From NCBI RefSeq assembly GCF_014648095.1, contig NZ_BMQL01000008.1, forward strand, positions 62,001-126,000: a DNA stretch of 64,000 nucleotides. Direction: 5' to 3'. This document shows, one piece after another, positions 54,537 to 63,800 of the stretch. This DNA is from Deinococcus ruber. Its GTDB lineage: Bacteria; Deinococcota; Deinococci; Deinococcales; Deinococcaceae. The notes beneath the pieces are model-generated. The model was not told where the DNA came from. It made no database searches and worked only from the letters and a program-made list of their open reading frames with translations. The position numbers and the translations under genes are program-made. The stretch's first letter is position 1. Each line of letters begins with the position of its first letter.

Positions 54537-56978
54537 CTATTCGCGAGACAGCATCCGGCGGGGCGGAGACGGGACCATGACCGATACCGGCTGTTCTCCC
54601 AGCAGAGAATGGCCGTTCCAGCGCAGCTCGGCAATGGTCAGCACCACGTCTACGGCCCGCACACTCAGTTCCAGCGTGCGGGCCGACAGTTCCTGCGGCG
54701 TCAGCGCAAAGCAGTGTTCCGACCATCCGCCTGCCACAAAAGCGCCCTCCAGCTGGTGAACGGTGCCGTCTTCGGTGTAGCAGCCCTGGCCGCCGGGCGT
54801 CAGGACGTGCGCCGTCTGTGACCCGGCAGCGCTCAGGCGCAGGGGGAAGGGCGCACACGTTGGCCCCAGTTCCTCGCCGCCCCGGTACAGGTCGAGTCGC
54901 CAGCGAACCTGAAGGCCAGGGCCGGGCGGGCCGCTGATCGGCAGTGGAAACTCGATGCGGAGGGTGGACGGCAGACCGTAGCGGTTGGAGCTCACGATGC
55001 TCAGTTCGTGGCCGCTGCGGTACACCGAATACGTCTGACGCGAAAGCTGCGGGTCGGGCGGGCCGCCCACATGCGTTTCCAGGTCGGGGGCAAGGTCGCT
55101 GTGCGGCGCAAGGGCAAGGTCGCTGTACGGTGCAACCGAACCGTCGAGACGCGGGTGCAGTTCCGGCGGGCACAGCAGCGGGCTGTCGATGGGGAGCCGG
55201 TGATGGTACAGGCGTTCCAGGCGCAGCGCTTCCTCGGCGAGATGGGCGCGGCGGGCATAGTACGCGGCGTGACCCGGCAGCACATCGGCGTAGGCCACCA
55301 TCAGGCGGCGACGGATTTCCTGGCGCAGCGAGGCGGTCAGAGGGCTGGTGATGGTCATTCTCAGGCCCTCGGTGCGGAACACGAATTCGGACGGATAAGC
55401 ACCTGTCGGCTCGGCCACCCCCTGCGACCAGTGCACAGGCTGTTCCGGATCGGCTTCGACCAGCAGGCGGCGGCTGACGGCCTGCGCCAGCAGCGCGTCT
55501 ACCTGTGTCAGCGGCAGATCGGGCAGCACGGCCCTCGCCACCCGGCGGTCGAAGCGTCCATAGATCACGCTGAGGCGCTTGAGCGCCTGCTGAAGCTCGG
55601 GGGAACACGCGTCGATTTCGCTGTCATAGCTGTCACGCAGGCTCTGCGGCAGCGACAGGGTATACACCGCCTCGAAGGTGGGTGCCTGGTCGAGCAGACT
55701 GAGCAGGTGCAGCGGATTGCCGTCGCTGCGCTGTAAAAGCCGGGCCGCATACACCCGCAGCCGCTGTTTCGGCTCGAAGGGAAACTGCGCCTCCAGCGCC
55801 CGCTGCACGCTCAGATTGGACAGTGGCGACAGTTCCAGTTCCAGCGACGACGAACGCTCGATTCGGTGAAGCAGGGCGCGGGCCAGCGGAACATGAATCG
55901 GGCAGTCACGGCCCGAAATCAGAAAGATCCGCTGACTGCTGCCAGCCGCCCGGAACAGAAACTCCATCAGAGGAATCAGGTCGGCGGGCGCGTCCTGGGC
56001 CTGCTCGAACAGCAGCAGCACCTGTTTCGGCACCCTGGAGAGCGCGTATCCCACCTTCACCACGTCCTCTTCCAGCGACGCCGGATGAAGCAGCACATGC
56101 TGAAGCGCCTGAACGTCCTGAGGATCGCAGCAGGCCAGCAGCGACTGGGCCACGCTCGCCAGCACGAAGCGGCACGAGCGCAGGCTGGGAACCCGGACGA
56201 TGTACCAGCCGAACTGCCGGGCCACGCGCTCGCTCAGATAGCTTTTGCCGCTTCCAGCCGGGCCGTGCAGCAGAATCAGCTGTGAATGCTCGGTGGCCCG
56301 CCGAAATGCCTGCTGAAGCGCCGCATCCTCGGCAGGCCGTTCGAAGTGGATGGCCCGGATGCGGTGTGACATGACGGCGGGTTCGTCGCTGACGGGCTTG
56401 GAAGCGGGCGGCGCGTCTTCAAAGGTCTCTGGCAGCGCGTCTGCCGGGTTTTCCAGCCCCAGTGCCTCGGCCCGCTCGGAGATCAGCCGGGTGGCCCAGG
56501 TCTGATTTTCGCGGGCATAGCGCCAGTATGCACGGCTCAGATGATGTTCGACCTGCTGAATCATCAGCCAGCGCTGCTGATCGACCCAGGTCTGAAAAGT
56601 CGAGCCTCCCAGGTCTTCCAGGCCGGTCAGAGGAATGCCGCGCAGGGTGGCGAGCGCGGCAGTCAACTGGGGCTGATTCATGTTCTGATTGAACTGGGCG
56701 CACCACGGTTCAAAGTCGCTGGTGGCCTCGTCGAGCTGCAAAAGCTGGTGGCTGGACGGAAAGATATTCAGGCCCGCCGAGCGAATTCGCGCCAGTTCCA
56801 CCCGCAGATTCTTGCGTGACAGCGGCGTGTTCCACAGCAGATCTGCCAGACGCTCGCGGTGCTGCGGCAACTTCTCCAGGTATAGATAGGTGATCAGCGC
56901 GAGGGCTTTGGCCGAAACAGGGATGGTCTTGCCTGCAAGCGTGATATAGACGTGTCCAAGCGTATGAATGGTCAACAT
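54537..56978 (-). CDS. BTAD-type regulator with P-loop ATPase domain (regulator C)
   Basis: A 813-aa protein from ATG 56978 (SD CAGGAGAG). N-terminal winged helix (about 3-75: IHTLGHVYITLAGKTIPVSA, RERLADLLWN), an activator-type helical domain (about 85-175), a P-loop GPAGSGKS (239-246) and an ATPase domain to about 500. The C-terminal part differs from regulators A and B: instead of long helical repeats it ends in a beta-rich domain (LRIEFPLPI, QVRWRLDLYRGGEELG, LELSVRAVDVVLTIAELRWNG) that looks like a carbohydrate-binding-type sandwich. An 8-residue tandem repeat (APYSDLAL, APHSDLAP) precedes it. It sits between two sets of NPCBM/polysaccharide genes and may control them. Confidence 0.85.
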   Translation of the reverse strand: MLTIHTLGHVYITLAGKTIPVSAKALALITYLYLEKLPQHRERLADLLWNTPLSRKNLRVELARIRSAGLNIFPSSHQLLQLDEATSDFEPWCAQFNQNMNQPQLTAALATLRGIPLTGLEDLGGSTFQTWVDQQRWLMIQQVEHHLSRAYWRYARENQTWATRLISERAEALGLENPADALPETFEDAPPASKPVSDEPAVMSHRIRAIHFERPAEDAALQQAFRRATEHSQLILLHGPAGSGKSYLSERVARQFGWYIVRVPSLRSCRFVLASVAQSLLACCDPQDVQALQHVLLHPASLEEDVVKVGYALSRVPKQVLLLFEQAQDAPADLIPLMEFLFRAAGSSQRIFLISGRDCPIHVPLARALLHRIERSSSLELELSPLSNLSVQRALEAQFPFEPKQRLRVYAARLLQRSDGNPLHLLSLLDQAPTFEAVYTLSLPQSLRDSYDSEIDACSPELQQALKRLSVIYGRFDRRVARAVLPDLPLTQVDALLAQAVSRRLLVEADPEQPVHWSQGVAEPTGAYPSEFVFRTEGLRMTITSPLTASLRQEIRRRLMVAYADVLPGHAAYYARRAHLAEEALRLERLYHHRLPIDSPLLCPPELHPRLDGSVAPYSDLALAPHSDLAPDLETHVGGPPDPQLSRQTYSVYRSGHELSIVSSNRYGLPSTLRIEFPLPISGPPGPGLQVRWRLDLYRGGEELGPTCAPFPLRLSAAGSQTAHVLTPGGQGCYTEDGTVHQLEGAFVAGGWSEHCFALTPQELSARTLELSVRAVDVVLTIAELRWNGHSLLGEQPVSVMVPSPPRRMLSRE

Positions 56979-57717
56979 TCGCTCTCCTGCACAACACTTG
57001 ATCAACGAACTGGGCTGCCGAAATCCCCGTTACAGGGCGATGTGACAAAGGGCAGCACGTCTGGAGCAACGGGTCTATGAACCGGGAATCGATTTCCTGG
57101 GCCGCTCGACTGTTGAACCATCAGCCGTGAAATAGCTGCTAAAACAGATGTGGAAACGAGCAGTACCGTCGCGTGTCCCTGTATGCAGGGAATGAGCAGC
57201 ACCCGAAGTTAGATTGTCGGAAGCGTGCTGAAATCATTCTGCGAATACCTCACGGCGCACAGGCCGCTTCAGGTGAGGACACGGAGCCGAATACCCGGAC
57301 TTAAATGTAGAAATCAGGAACTTCACAGCTCGCCGCGCAGCCGGATGACTGGGGATTGAGCGGTTGAGTTCCTGCACTCCAGTTCGTGTGACAGATTGTT
57401 CAACAGCTGCTGGACGCTTGTCTGGAAATGACCACCCAACACTGAGGACATTGTAAAAGAGTAAAAACCTTCTAAAGCTCCCGTTAGATAAATAAAGTTT
57501 TAACAAAGTTATGGATAACCGTAGGTTTAGGTAAAGTTTGTGAGAAAACCTGACAGTTGATGAGGATACCGTGTCAGTCGGTACCCACGGCACTCGGCCA
57601 TGCCAGGACTCTTCATAAAAAGAGGGAAAGTTCACTTTGGAGGCCTTCATAAGCATGGCATTCCTTAGCTTTTCTCATTCTGGTCAGAAAAGTCGGCAGG
57701 CTTTATGTGGGACATCA
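56979..57717. other. long intergenic region upstream of regulator C
   Basis: About 740 bp without a convincing gene; GC falls sharply at 57430-57560. A frame at 57234-57656 (minus) lacks SD and domain. A CTTTTCT/AGAAAAG hairpin (57669-57692) lies just after the glf stop and may end its transcript. The promoter of regulator C must lie near 56990-57100, but I cannot pick it with confidence. Confidence 0.35.
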
Positions 57718-58896
57718 TCAGCCTGCAACGGGTTCGCGTAGACCCGTCTGAGCAGCTTCCATCAGGCGGCGGTACGTGGCGAGCGCCTGAGCCACCACCT
57801 GATCCATGTTGTAGTAGCGGTACGTGGCGAGACGCCCGACGAAGGTGACGTTCGCCACCGCGTCGGCGTCGCGTTCATAGCGCCGGTACAACTCTGCATT
57901 TTCCGGGCGCGGCACCGGGTAATACGGGTCGCCGTCGGCCTGCGGAATCTCGTAGACCACGCTGGTCTGCGGGTGGTTCTGTCCGGTCAGGTGCTTGAAT
58001 TCGCTAACACGGGTATAGGCGTAATCGTTGGGATAATTGACGGTGCCCACCGCCTGAAACTGCTCGACCGGGTGCGTTTCGTGGATGAATTCCAGACTTC
58101 GGTACGGCAGACGGCCATAGCGGTACTCGAAAAAAGCATCGACCGGGCCGGTATAGATCATGTGCTTCCAGGGAAACAGCGCCTGAATTTCGCGGTAATC
58201 GGTATTGAGCATCACTTTGATGCGCGGATGGTCGAGCATGCGTTCGAACAGGCGGGTGTAGCCGTGCAGCGGCATGGCCTGAAAGGTATCGGTGAAATAG
58301 CGGTCATCGCGGTTTGTGCGGGTCGGAATTCGCGCGGTGACAGAGGCGTCGAGCTCGCTGGGATCGAGGCCCCACTGCTTGCGGGTGTATCCCCGGAAGA
58401 ACTTGTTGTACAGTTCGCGGCCCACCCGGCTCACCACCACGTCTTCGCTGGTCCGTACGTGTTCCAGCGGCTCCGCGACCGATTCGAAAAAGCCCTGCAC
58501 CTCGAAGGAGGTCAGGTTCAGGCCATACAGCCTATTCACCGTGTCGAGATTGATAGGTAGCGGCACCTGCTGTCCGTCGACGCTGGCAAGTACCCGGTGC
58601 TGATAGGGCCGCCACGCAGTAAAGCGCGACAGGTATTCGAAGACGTCCTGGCTGTTGGTATGAAAGATGTGCGGCCCATACGGGTGAATCAGAATGCCCG
58701 CGTCGTCGTAGCGGTCGTAGGCATTTCCGCCGATGTGTGGACGCTTATCGACGATCAGGACGCGCTTGCCTGCGCCACGGGCCAGCCGCTCTGCCAGAAC
58801 CGCCCCGGCAAACCCCGCCCCGACGATCAGATAATCGAATCCCGTTTCGGCAGACTGTGCGCCGCTGCTGTCGTTCAGGTCGGGTCGTTCAGTCAT
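57718..58896 (-). CDS. glf: UDP-galactopyranose mutase
   Basis: A 392-aa flavoenzyme that interconverts UDP-galactopyranose and UDP-galactofuranose for surface glycans. After a 20-residue leader it has the FAD motif YLIVGAGFAGAVLAERLA, then HIGGNAYD and the strongly conserved YGPHIFHTN. The active-site region YTRKQWG and the late FVGRLATYRYYNMDQ segment, with the tyrosines that hold the substrate, are present. Divergent from the sugar transferase at 59269; the two suggest a galactofuranose-containing exopolysaccharide. Confidence 0.96.
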   Translation of the reverse strand: MTERPDLNDSSGAQSAETGFDYLIVGAGFAGAVLAERLARGAGKRVLIVDKRPHIGGNAYDRYDDAGILIHPYGPHIFHTNSQDVFEYLSRFTAWRPYQHRVLASVDGQQVPLPINLDTVNRLYGLNLTSFEVQGFFESVAEPLEHVRTSEDVVVSRVGRELYNKFFRGYTRKQWGLDPSELDASVTARIPTRTNRDDRYFTDTFQAMPLHGYTRLFERMLDHPRIKVMLNTDYREIQALFPWKHMIYTGPVDAFFEYRYGRLPYRSLEFIHETHPVEQFQAVGTVNYPNDYAYTRVSEFKHLTGQNHPQTSVVYEIPQADGDPYYPVPRPENAELYRRYERDADAVANVTFVGRLATYRYYNMDQVVAQALATYRRLMEAAQTGLREPVAG

Positions 58897-59239
58897 GCCG
58901 GGTCTTCCCAGAATCAGGCCGCTGACCCGCCGAGACGCTGCATGTACGAGAGCAGTTCAGTTGCATAATCTCTCCTTCCTTGCGATTGGCTCGACCTGCC
59001 CTGGCAGCACGCCGCTCTGTGAGAACAGTTTCAGATCACAGGCGTCTCGAAAACGTTACTGACGCCGCCGCCCTCGCCGGGACGCTGCTGGTCAAAAGGT
59101 GCTGCATTTGGCCTCGCCGGTTGCGTTCACGTAACGATGGCCGGGGCAGCATGGGCCTTGACGCCTGAGGGACCCGTTCGCCTCACGTCCGATGCTGCGC
59201 GGTGGGCGCTGCTGTGACTACCCTGAGGAGGAAGCGTTC

Positions 59240-59272
59240 GTGTTCTATACCTTGCCCCGGACTCTGCTGTGA
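59240..59272 (+). CDS. short leader ORF (10 codons) overlapping the sugar transferase start
   Basis: GTG 59240 follows a strong SD (GAGGAGGAAG, 59225-59234) and reads MFYTLPRTLL before a TGA that overlaps the GTG start of the transferase (GTGA at 59269-59272). The transferase GTG has no SD of its own. This is the same arrangement as at 9251-9298. The rest of the 58897-59239 gap shows no gene. Confidence 0.4.
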   Translation: MFYTLPRTLL

Positions 59273-60753
59273 GGACCTCGGCCCTCGAACCGGAAGACAG
59301 CCAGGGACAGCTCGGTGAGGCTGTGTCTTCCCCCATCCCCGCGTTGCCGCTGAACATGTCGAGGCTGCCGCTGTCGTGGCGTGCCCTGCTGAACACGGCG
59401 GTACTGACCATCGGCGACGTGCTGGCCCTGGGCCTTCCGCTCGCCCTCGCCTCTCAACTCGTTCCGTGGCATCCGAGCGGCGTCTCGTCGGCGCACTGGA
59501 TTGCCGTGGCCATCGTCGTGTGGCTGTGCGCTGCCCGGCTGCTGCACATCACGCCCACCTGGGGTGCCAGTGCGCCGAGCGAGATCAAGGGCCTGACCGA
59601 ACTGACGCTGCTGGTGTTCATCAGTCTGGCGGGCCTGGAGTTTCTCAAGCCGCAGACCGAAGTGGCGGAGGTGCTGTCGCTGCTGCTGGGCATGCTGCTG
59701 GCGTGGCCGCTGCTGATCGTGACCCGGCCTGTGCTGCGCCGTCTGCTCAAGCAGGCGCGTCTGTGGGGCGTGCCGGTCGTGGTGTACGGGGGGGCGCAGA
59801 CCGGCACGCGCATTACCCAGGCACTGCTGGCGAATCCGGATTACGGGTATCACCCGGTTGGCGTCTTCGACGACGATCCGGCGCTCCAGCACACCCTGAT
59901 TGCTGGCGTGCCGGTGCTGGGTTCGACCTTGCAGGCCGCGCCTGCCGTGTCGGTGGCGATTCTGGCGGTGCCTGGCCTGTCACCCGAGGCTGTGCAGCGC
60001 CTGCTCGACGGGCCGCTCGACCGGTACCGCCGCGTCATTCTGCTGCCCGACATCGTCGAGATGGAGCCGCTGTGGATTCAGGTACGCGACTGCGGCGGCA
60101 TGACCGGGCTGGATATGGAGCGGCCTCTGCTCGACCCGCTGACCCTGGCCGGAAAGCGGCTCTTCGATGTGCTGGGCGTGGTGCTGCTGGCGGTGCCGGT
60201 GCTGGCGGTGTGTGTGCTGATCGCGCTGGCGCTGTGGCTGGAAACCCGCACCAGTCCGCTGTTCTTCCAGCAGCGGGTGGGGCGCGACGGACGGATGTTC
60301 ACCGCCTGGAAGTTCCGGACCATGCTGCCGAACGCCGAGGAAGTGCTGCGCCGCACGCTGGAGCAGCAGCCCGAGCTGCGTGCAGAGTGGGAAGCGACCT
60401 TCAAGCTGCGCCGCGATCCGCGTATTACCCGGCTGGGAGCGGTGCTGCGCCGCACCAGTCTCGACGAGTTGCCGCAGCTGATGAACGTGCTGCGGGGCGA
60501 GATGTCGCTGGTTGGCCCCCGACCCCTGCCCAGCTATCACTGCGCGGAACTGCCGCAGCTGGTGCAGACGCTGCGGGCGCGGGTGCGGCCCGGCATGACC
60601 GGACTGTGGCAGGTGTCGGGCCGTTCCGATGCGGGCAACAGCGGCATGGTGCGCTGGGACAGCTATTACGTCAGGAACTGGTCGATCTGGCTCGATCTGG
60701 TCATTCTCATCCGCACGGTGCAGGTGGTGGTGCGGGGTGTGGGCGCGTACTGA
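59269..60753 (+). CDS. polyprenyl-phosphate sugar-1-phosphate transferase, WbaP type
   Basis: A 494-aa membrane enzyme that loads the first sugar phosphate onto undecaprenyl phosphate to start exopolysaccharide or O-unit assembly. Four N-terminal helices (about 35-165), a CoA-binding-like Rossmann segment (VVVYGGAQTGTRITQALLA, about 170-290), then a re-entrant helix and the catalytic bacterial sugar transferase domain (about 300-494) with FFQQRVGRDGRMFTAWKFRT, RRTSLDELPQL and GEMSLVGPRPLP, ending YVRNWSIWLDLVILIRT. GTG start coupled to a leader ORF. It may use galactose-phosphate, in line with divergent glf. Confidence 0.93.
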   Translation: MRTSALEPEDSQGQLGEAVSSPIPALPLNMSRLPLSWRALLNTAVLTIGDVLALGLPLALASQLVPWHPSGVSSAHWIAVAIVVWLCAARLLHITPTWGASAPSEIKGLTELTLLVFISLAGLEFLKPQTEVAEVLSLLLGMLLAWPLLIVTRPVLRRLLKQARLWGVPVVVYGGAQTGTRITQALLANPDYGYHPVGVFDDDPALQHTLIAGVPVLGSTLQAAPAVSVAILAVPGLSPEAVQRLLDGPLDRYRRVILLPDIVEMEPLWIQVRDCGGMTGLDMERPLLDPLTLAGKRLFDVLGVVLLAVPVLAVCVLIALALWLETRTSPLFFQQRVGRDGRMFTAWKFRTMLPNAEEVLRRTLEQQPELRAEWEATFKLRRDPRITRLGAVLRRTSLDELPQLMNVLRGEMSLVGPRPLPSYHCAELPQLVQTLRARVRPGMTGLWQVSGRSDAGNSGMVRWDSYYVRNWSIWLDLVILIRTVQVVVRGVGAY

Positions 60754-60828
60754 GGCATGGCTCCGCACACCGCTTCCCGTTCTGAACGCCCGCCGTGCTC
60801 ATCTCCATCTCCGCAGAAAGGAGGCATC

Positions 60829-63800
60829 ATGAAGCAGTCCAGACCACTCCTCAGGACATTCCGGCGTGCGGTCACGGCGCTGGGGCTGACTGCCGCGCTG
60901 TTCGGCTGCGCGACCACCCCCGATTCGCCAGACACCTCAGCCGGAACCGACTATCCGTATCCCGCCGGGCAGGATTTCTCGTGGTCAGACGTACCGACGC
61001 CCGGCGAAGCCGCCAACGAACTCAGTCGCCCCTGGACGGGTCTTCGCCTCAAGTCGCTCAGCATCGCAAGCCTCAATTACCTGAGCGACATCACCTGGAC
61101 TTCGGCCACCAACGGGTACGGCCCCATCGAGATCGACAAGAGCAACAACACCAGCGCGGGAAACGACGGACACCCGCTGACCATCGGCGGGCAGGTCTTT
61201 GCCAAGGGGCTGGGCATGCACGCCGCCGCCGACGTGCGCTACACGCTGGGTGGAGCCTGCACCACCTTCAATGCCAGCGTGGGTGTCGATGACGAAGTGG
61301 GCAGCCGGGGCAGCGTGGTCTTCGAGGTCTGGAACGGCACCACCACCCTGCTGTACAGCAGCGGCCTGCTGACCGGGGCCGACGTCGCCAAGCCCGTCAG
61401 CCTGGATATCAGCGGCGTGCAGACCCTGCGGCTGGTCGTGACCGACGGGGGCAACGGCATCACCAACGATCACGCCGACTGGGCCGACGCGCAGGTGATG
61501 TGCAGCGCGACTCAGCCTTCCGGCGAGAAGTTTCTGAGCGACCTCACACCGGTTTCGGCGGTCAACGGCTACGGCCCCTACGAACTGAACCGCAGCAACA
61601 ACGAGCGGGCGGCTGGAGACGGGCACATCCTGACTCTGAACGGCACCTCGTACCCCAAGGGGCTGGGCGTGCATGCACAGTCGCAGCTGGTGTACGACCT
61701 GGGCGGCACCTGCTCGTCCTTCAGCGCCGAGGTGGGCGTGGACGACGAGGTGGGCACACGCGGCAGCGTCGTGTTTCAGGTATTTGCCGACGACATCCCG
61801 CTCTTCGACAGCGGTATCCTGACCGGCCCAGACCCGACCCGCTCGGTCAGTGTCGATATTTCCGGCAAGAAGCTGCTGAAACTGGTCGTGACCGATGGGG
61901 GCAACGGCATCACCAACGATCACGCCGACTGGGCCAATGCCAAGGTCGGCTGCTCGGTGGTTCAGTCTTCGGTGGACAGCGTGACGGTCAGCCCCGCGAC
62001 GGTCGCCATGAGCCAGGGCGGCAGCCAGCAGCTCACCGCCGAAGTGAAAGGCAGCGGGTCGTTCGATCCGGGCGTCACCTGGAGCACCAGTAACGCGCAG
62101 GTCGTCTCGGTCAGCAGCACCGGCCTGATCAATGCGCTCGCGCCCGGCACCGCTGCCATCACCGCCACCTCGACGTCGGACGCCAGCAAGTCGGGCACCT
62201 CGCAGATCACCGTGAGCGCGGTGTCGATGCTGCCACCGGGCGGCATCCTGATCAATTTTCAGCCCGCCAGCAGCGCCGTTCCGGTTGGCTACACCGCCGA
62301 TACCGGTCTGCCCTACAGCGATCAGCGCGGCTACGGCTGGGTGCGCGAGGACAGCCTGGGCAGCAATCCGGCGGTGCCGCTCGACATCAGCCCGAATACC
62401 CGTGACCGGGCGCTGGTGGGCATCGATGCGCGGTTGAATACCTTCGTACACATGCAGTTTCCCAGCAACGTCAGCAGCACGACGGCCGTAAGGACGCCCG
62501 CCGCGTGGGAATACGCGCTGCCAAACGGCGTGTACAGCGTCACGGTCAGTGTGGGCGACAGCAGCAACTCGGTGGACAGTTCGCACCTGATCAATATCGA
62601 AGGGCAGCTCGCCATTCCCGCCTTTACGCCGATCCTGTCGAAGAAGTTCGTGGCGGCCACCCTGCGGGCCAACGTGACCGACGGCAAACTCACCATCGAC
62701 GCACGCGGCGGCACCAACACCAAACTCGATTACGTGATCATCCGGCCCGGCAATCAGCCGAGCATTCGTTCGAGCAGCCCGCAGGACGCACAGACGATGG
62801 TACCCACCACAGTGTCTCTGACGGCAGACGTGAACCTGCCCAACAGTGCCATCGATCTGGCGACCCTCACCCCTTCGTCGGTGAAACTGACTGACGCTGG
62901 AACCAACATCGCCATTCCGGCCTCGATCAATACGTCGGGCGGCGGCGACGCGATTGTGCTCAAGCCCAGCTCTCCGCTCGACGCCAACACCAAATATGTC
63001 TTCGAGATTACCAGCGACCTCAAGGACACCACCGGGGCCTCGTTCCTGCCGCTGCGCTCGACCTTTACCACCGGCATGAGTACCACCGGCAGCGGCGTGG
63101 CCTTCGAGCAGTTGACACTGCCGACGGTGCCTGCCAAGCCGTATACCTCGCTGGAAATCGGCCCCGACAATCAGCTGTACGCCGCGACTCTGACGGGCGA
63201 AATCCTGCGCTTCGGCATGTTCTCGGACGGCACGCTGTCGGCTCCGCAGGTCATTACCTCGGTGCAGACCGCCAACGGTGGCCCGCGCACCATCATCGGC
63301 ATGAAGTTCGATCCGGCCTCGACTGCCGACAACCTCATCCTGTGGATCAGCAACAATTACTTCTGGGACGGCAGCAGCGACGCGCCCGACTGGAGCGGCA
63401 AGATCACCCGGTTGAGCGGCCCGAACCTGGAAAACGTTCAGGATTACGTGGTCGGGCTGCCGCGCTCGATCCGCGATCATCAGACCAACAGCGTGTCGTT
63501 TCATGCCAGCGAGCCGAACGTGCTGTATGTGCTTCAGGGCAGCAATACCGCGATGGGTGCGCCCGATACCGCCTGGGGCAACCGCCCCGAGCGCCTGCTG
63601 AGCGGTTCCATTCTGCGGATCGACCTGAGCAAGATCACCTCGCCGCCGCTGAACGTCAAGACCTCGGAGGGCGGTCTGTACAATCCCTACACCGCCGACG
63701 CCCCGCTGAGCATCTATGCCAGCGGTATCCGCAATGCATTCGACATGGTGTGGCACAGCAACGGGCAGCTGTATGTGCCCGCCAACGGTTCGGCGGCGGG

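Noticed and set aside
57508..57522. TTATGGATAA near an AT-rich segment, resembling a DnaA box (8 of 9)
   Set aside because: A single near-match without neighbours; the initiator gene and iterons are 50 kb away.
57234..57656. 140-codon minus-strand frame upstream of regulator C
   Set aside because: No SD and no recognisable features, and it spans an AT-rich, promoter-like region.
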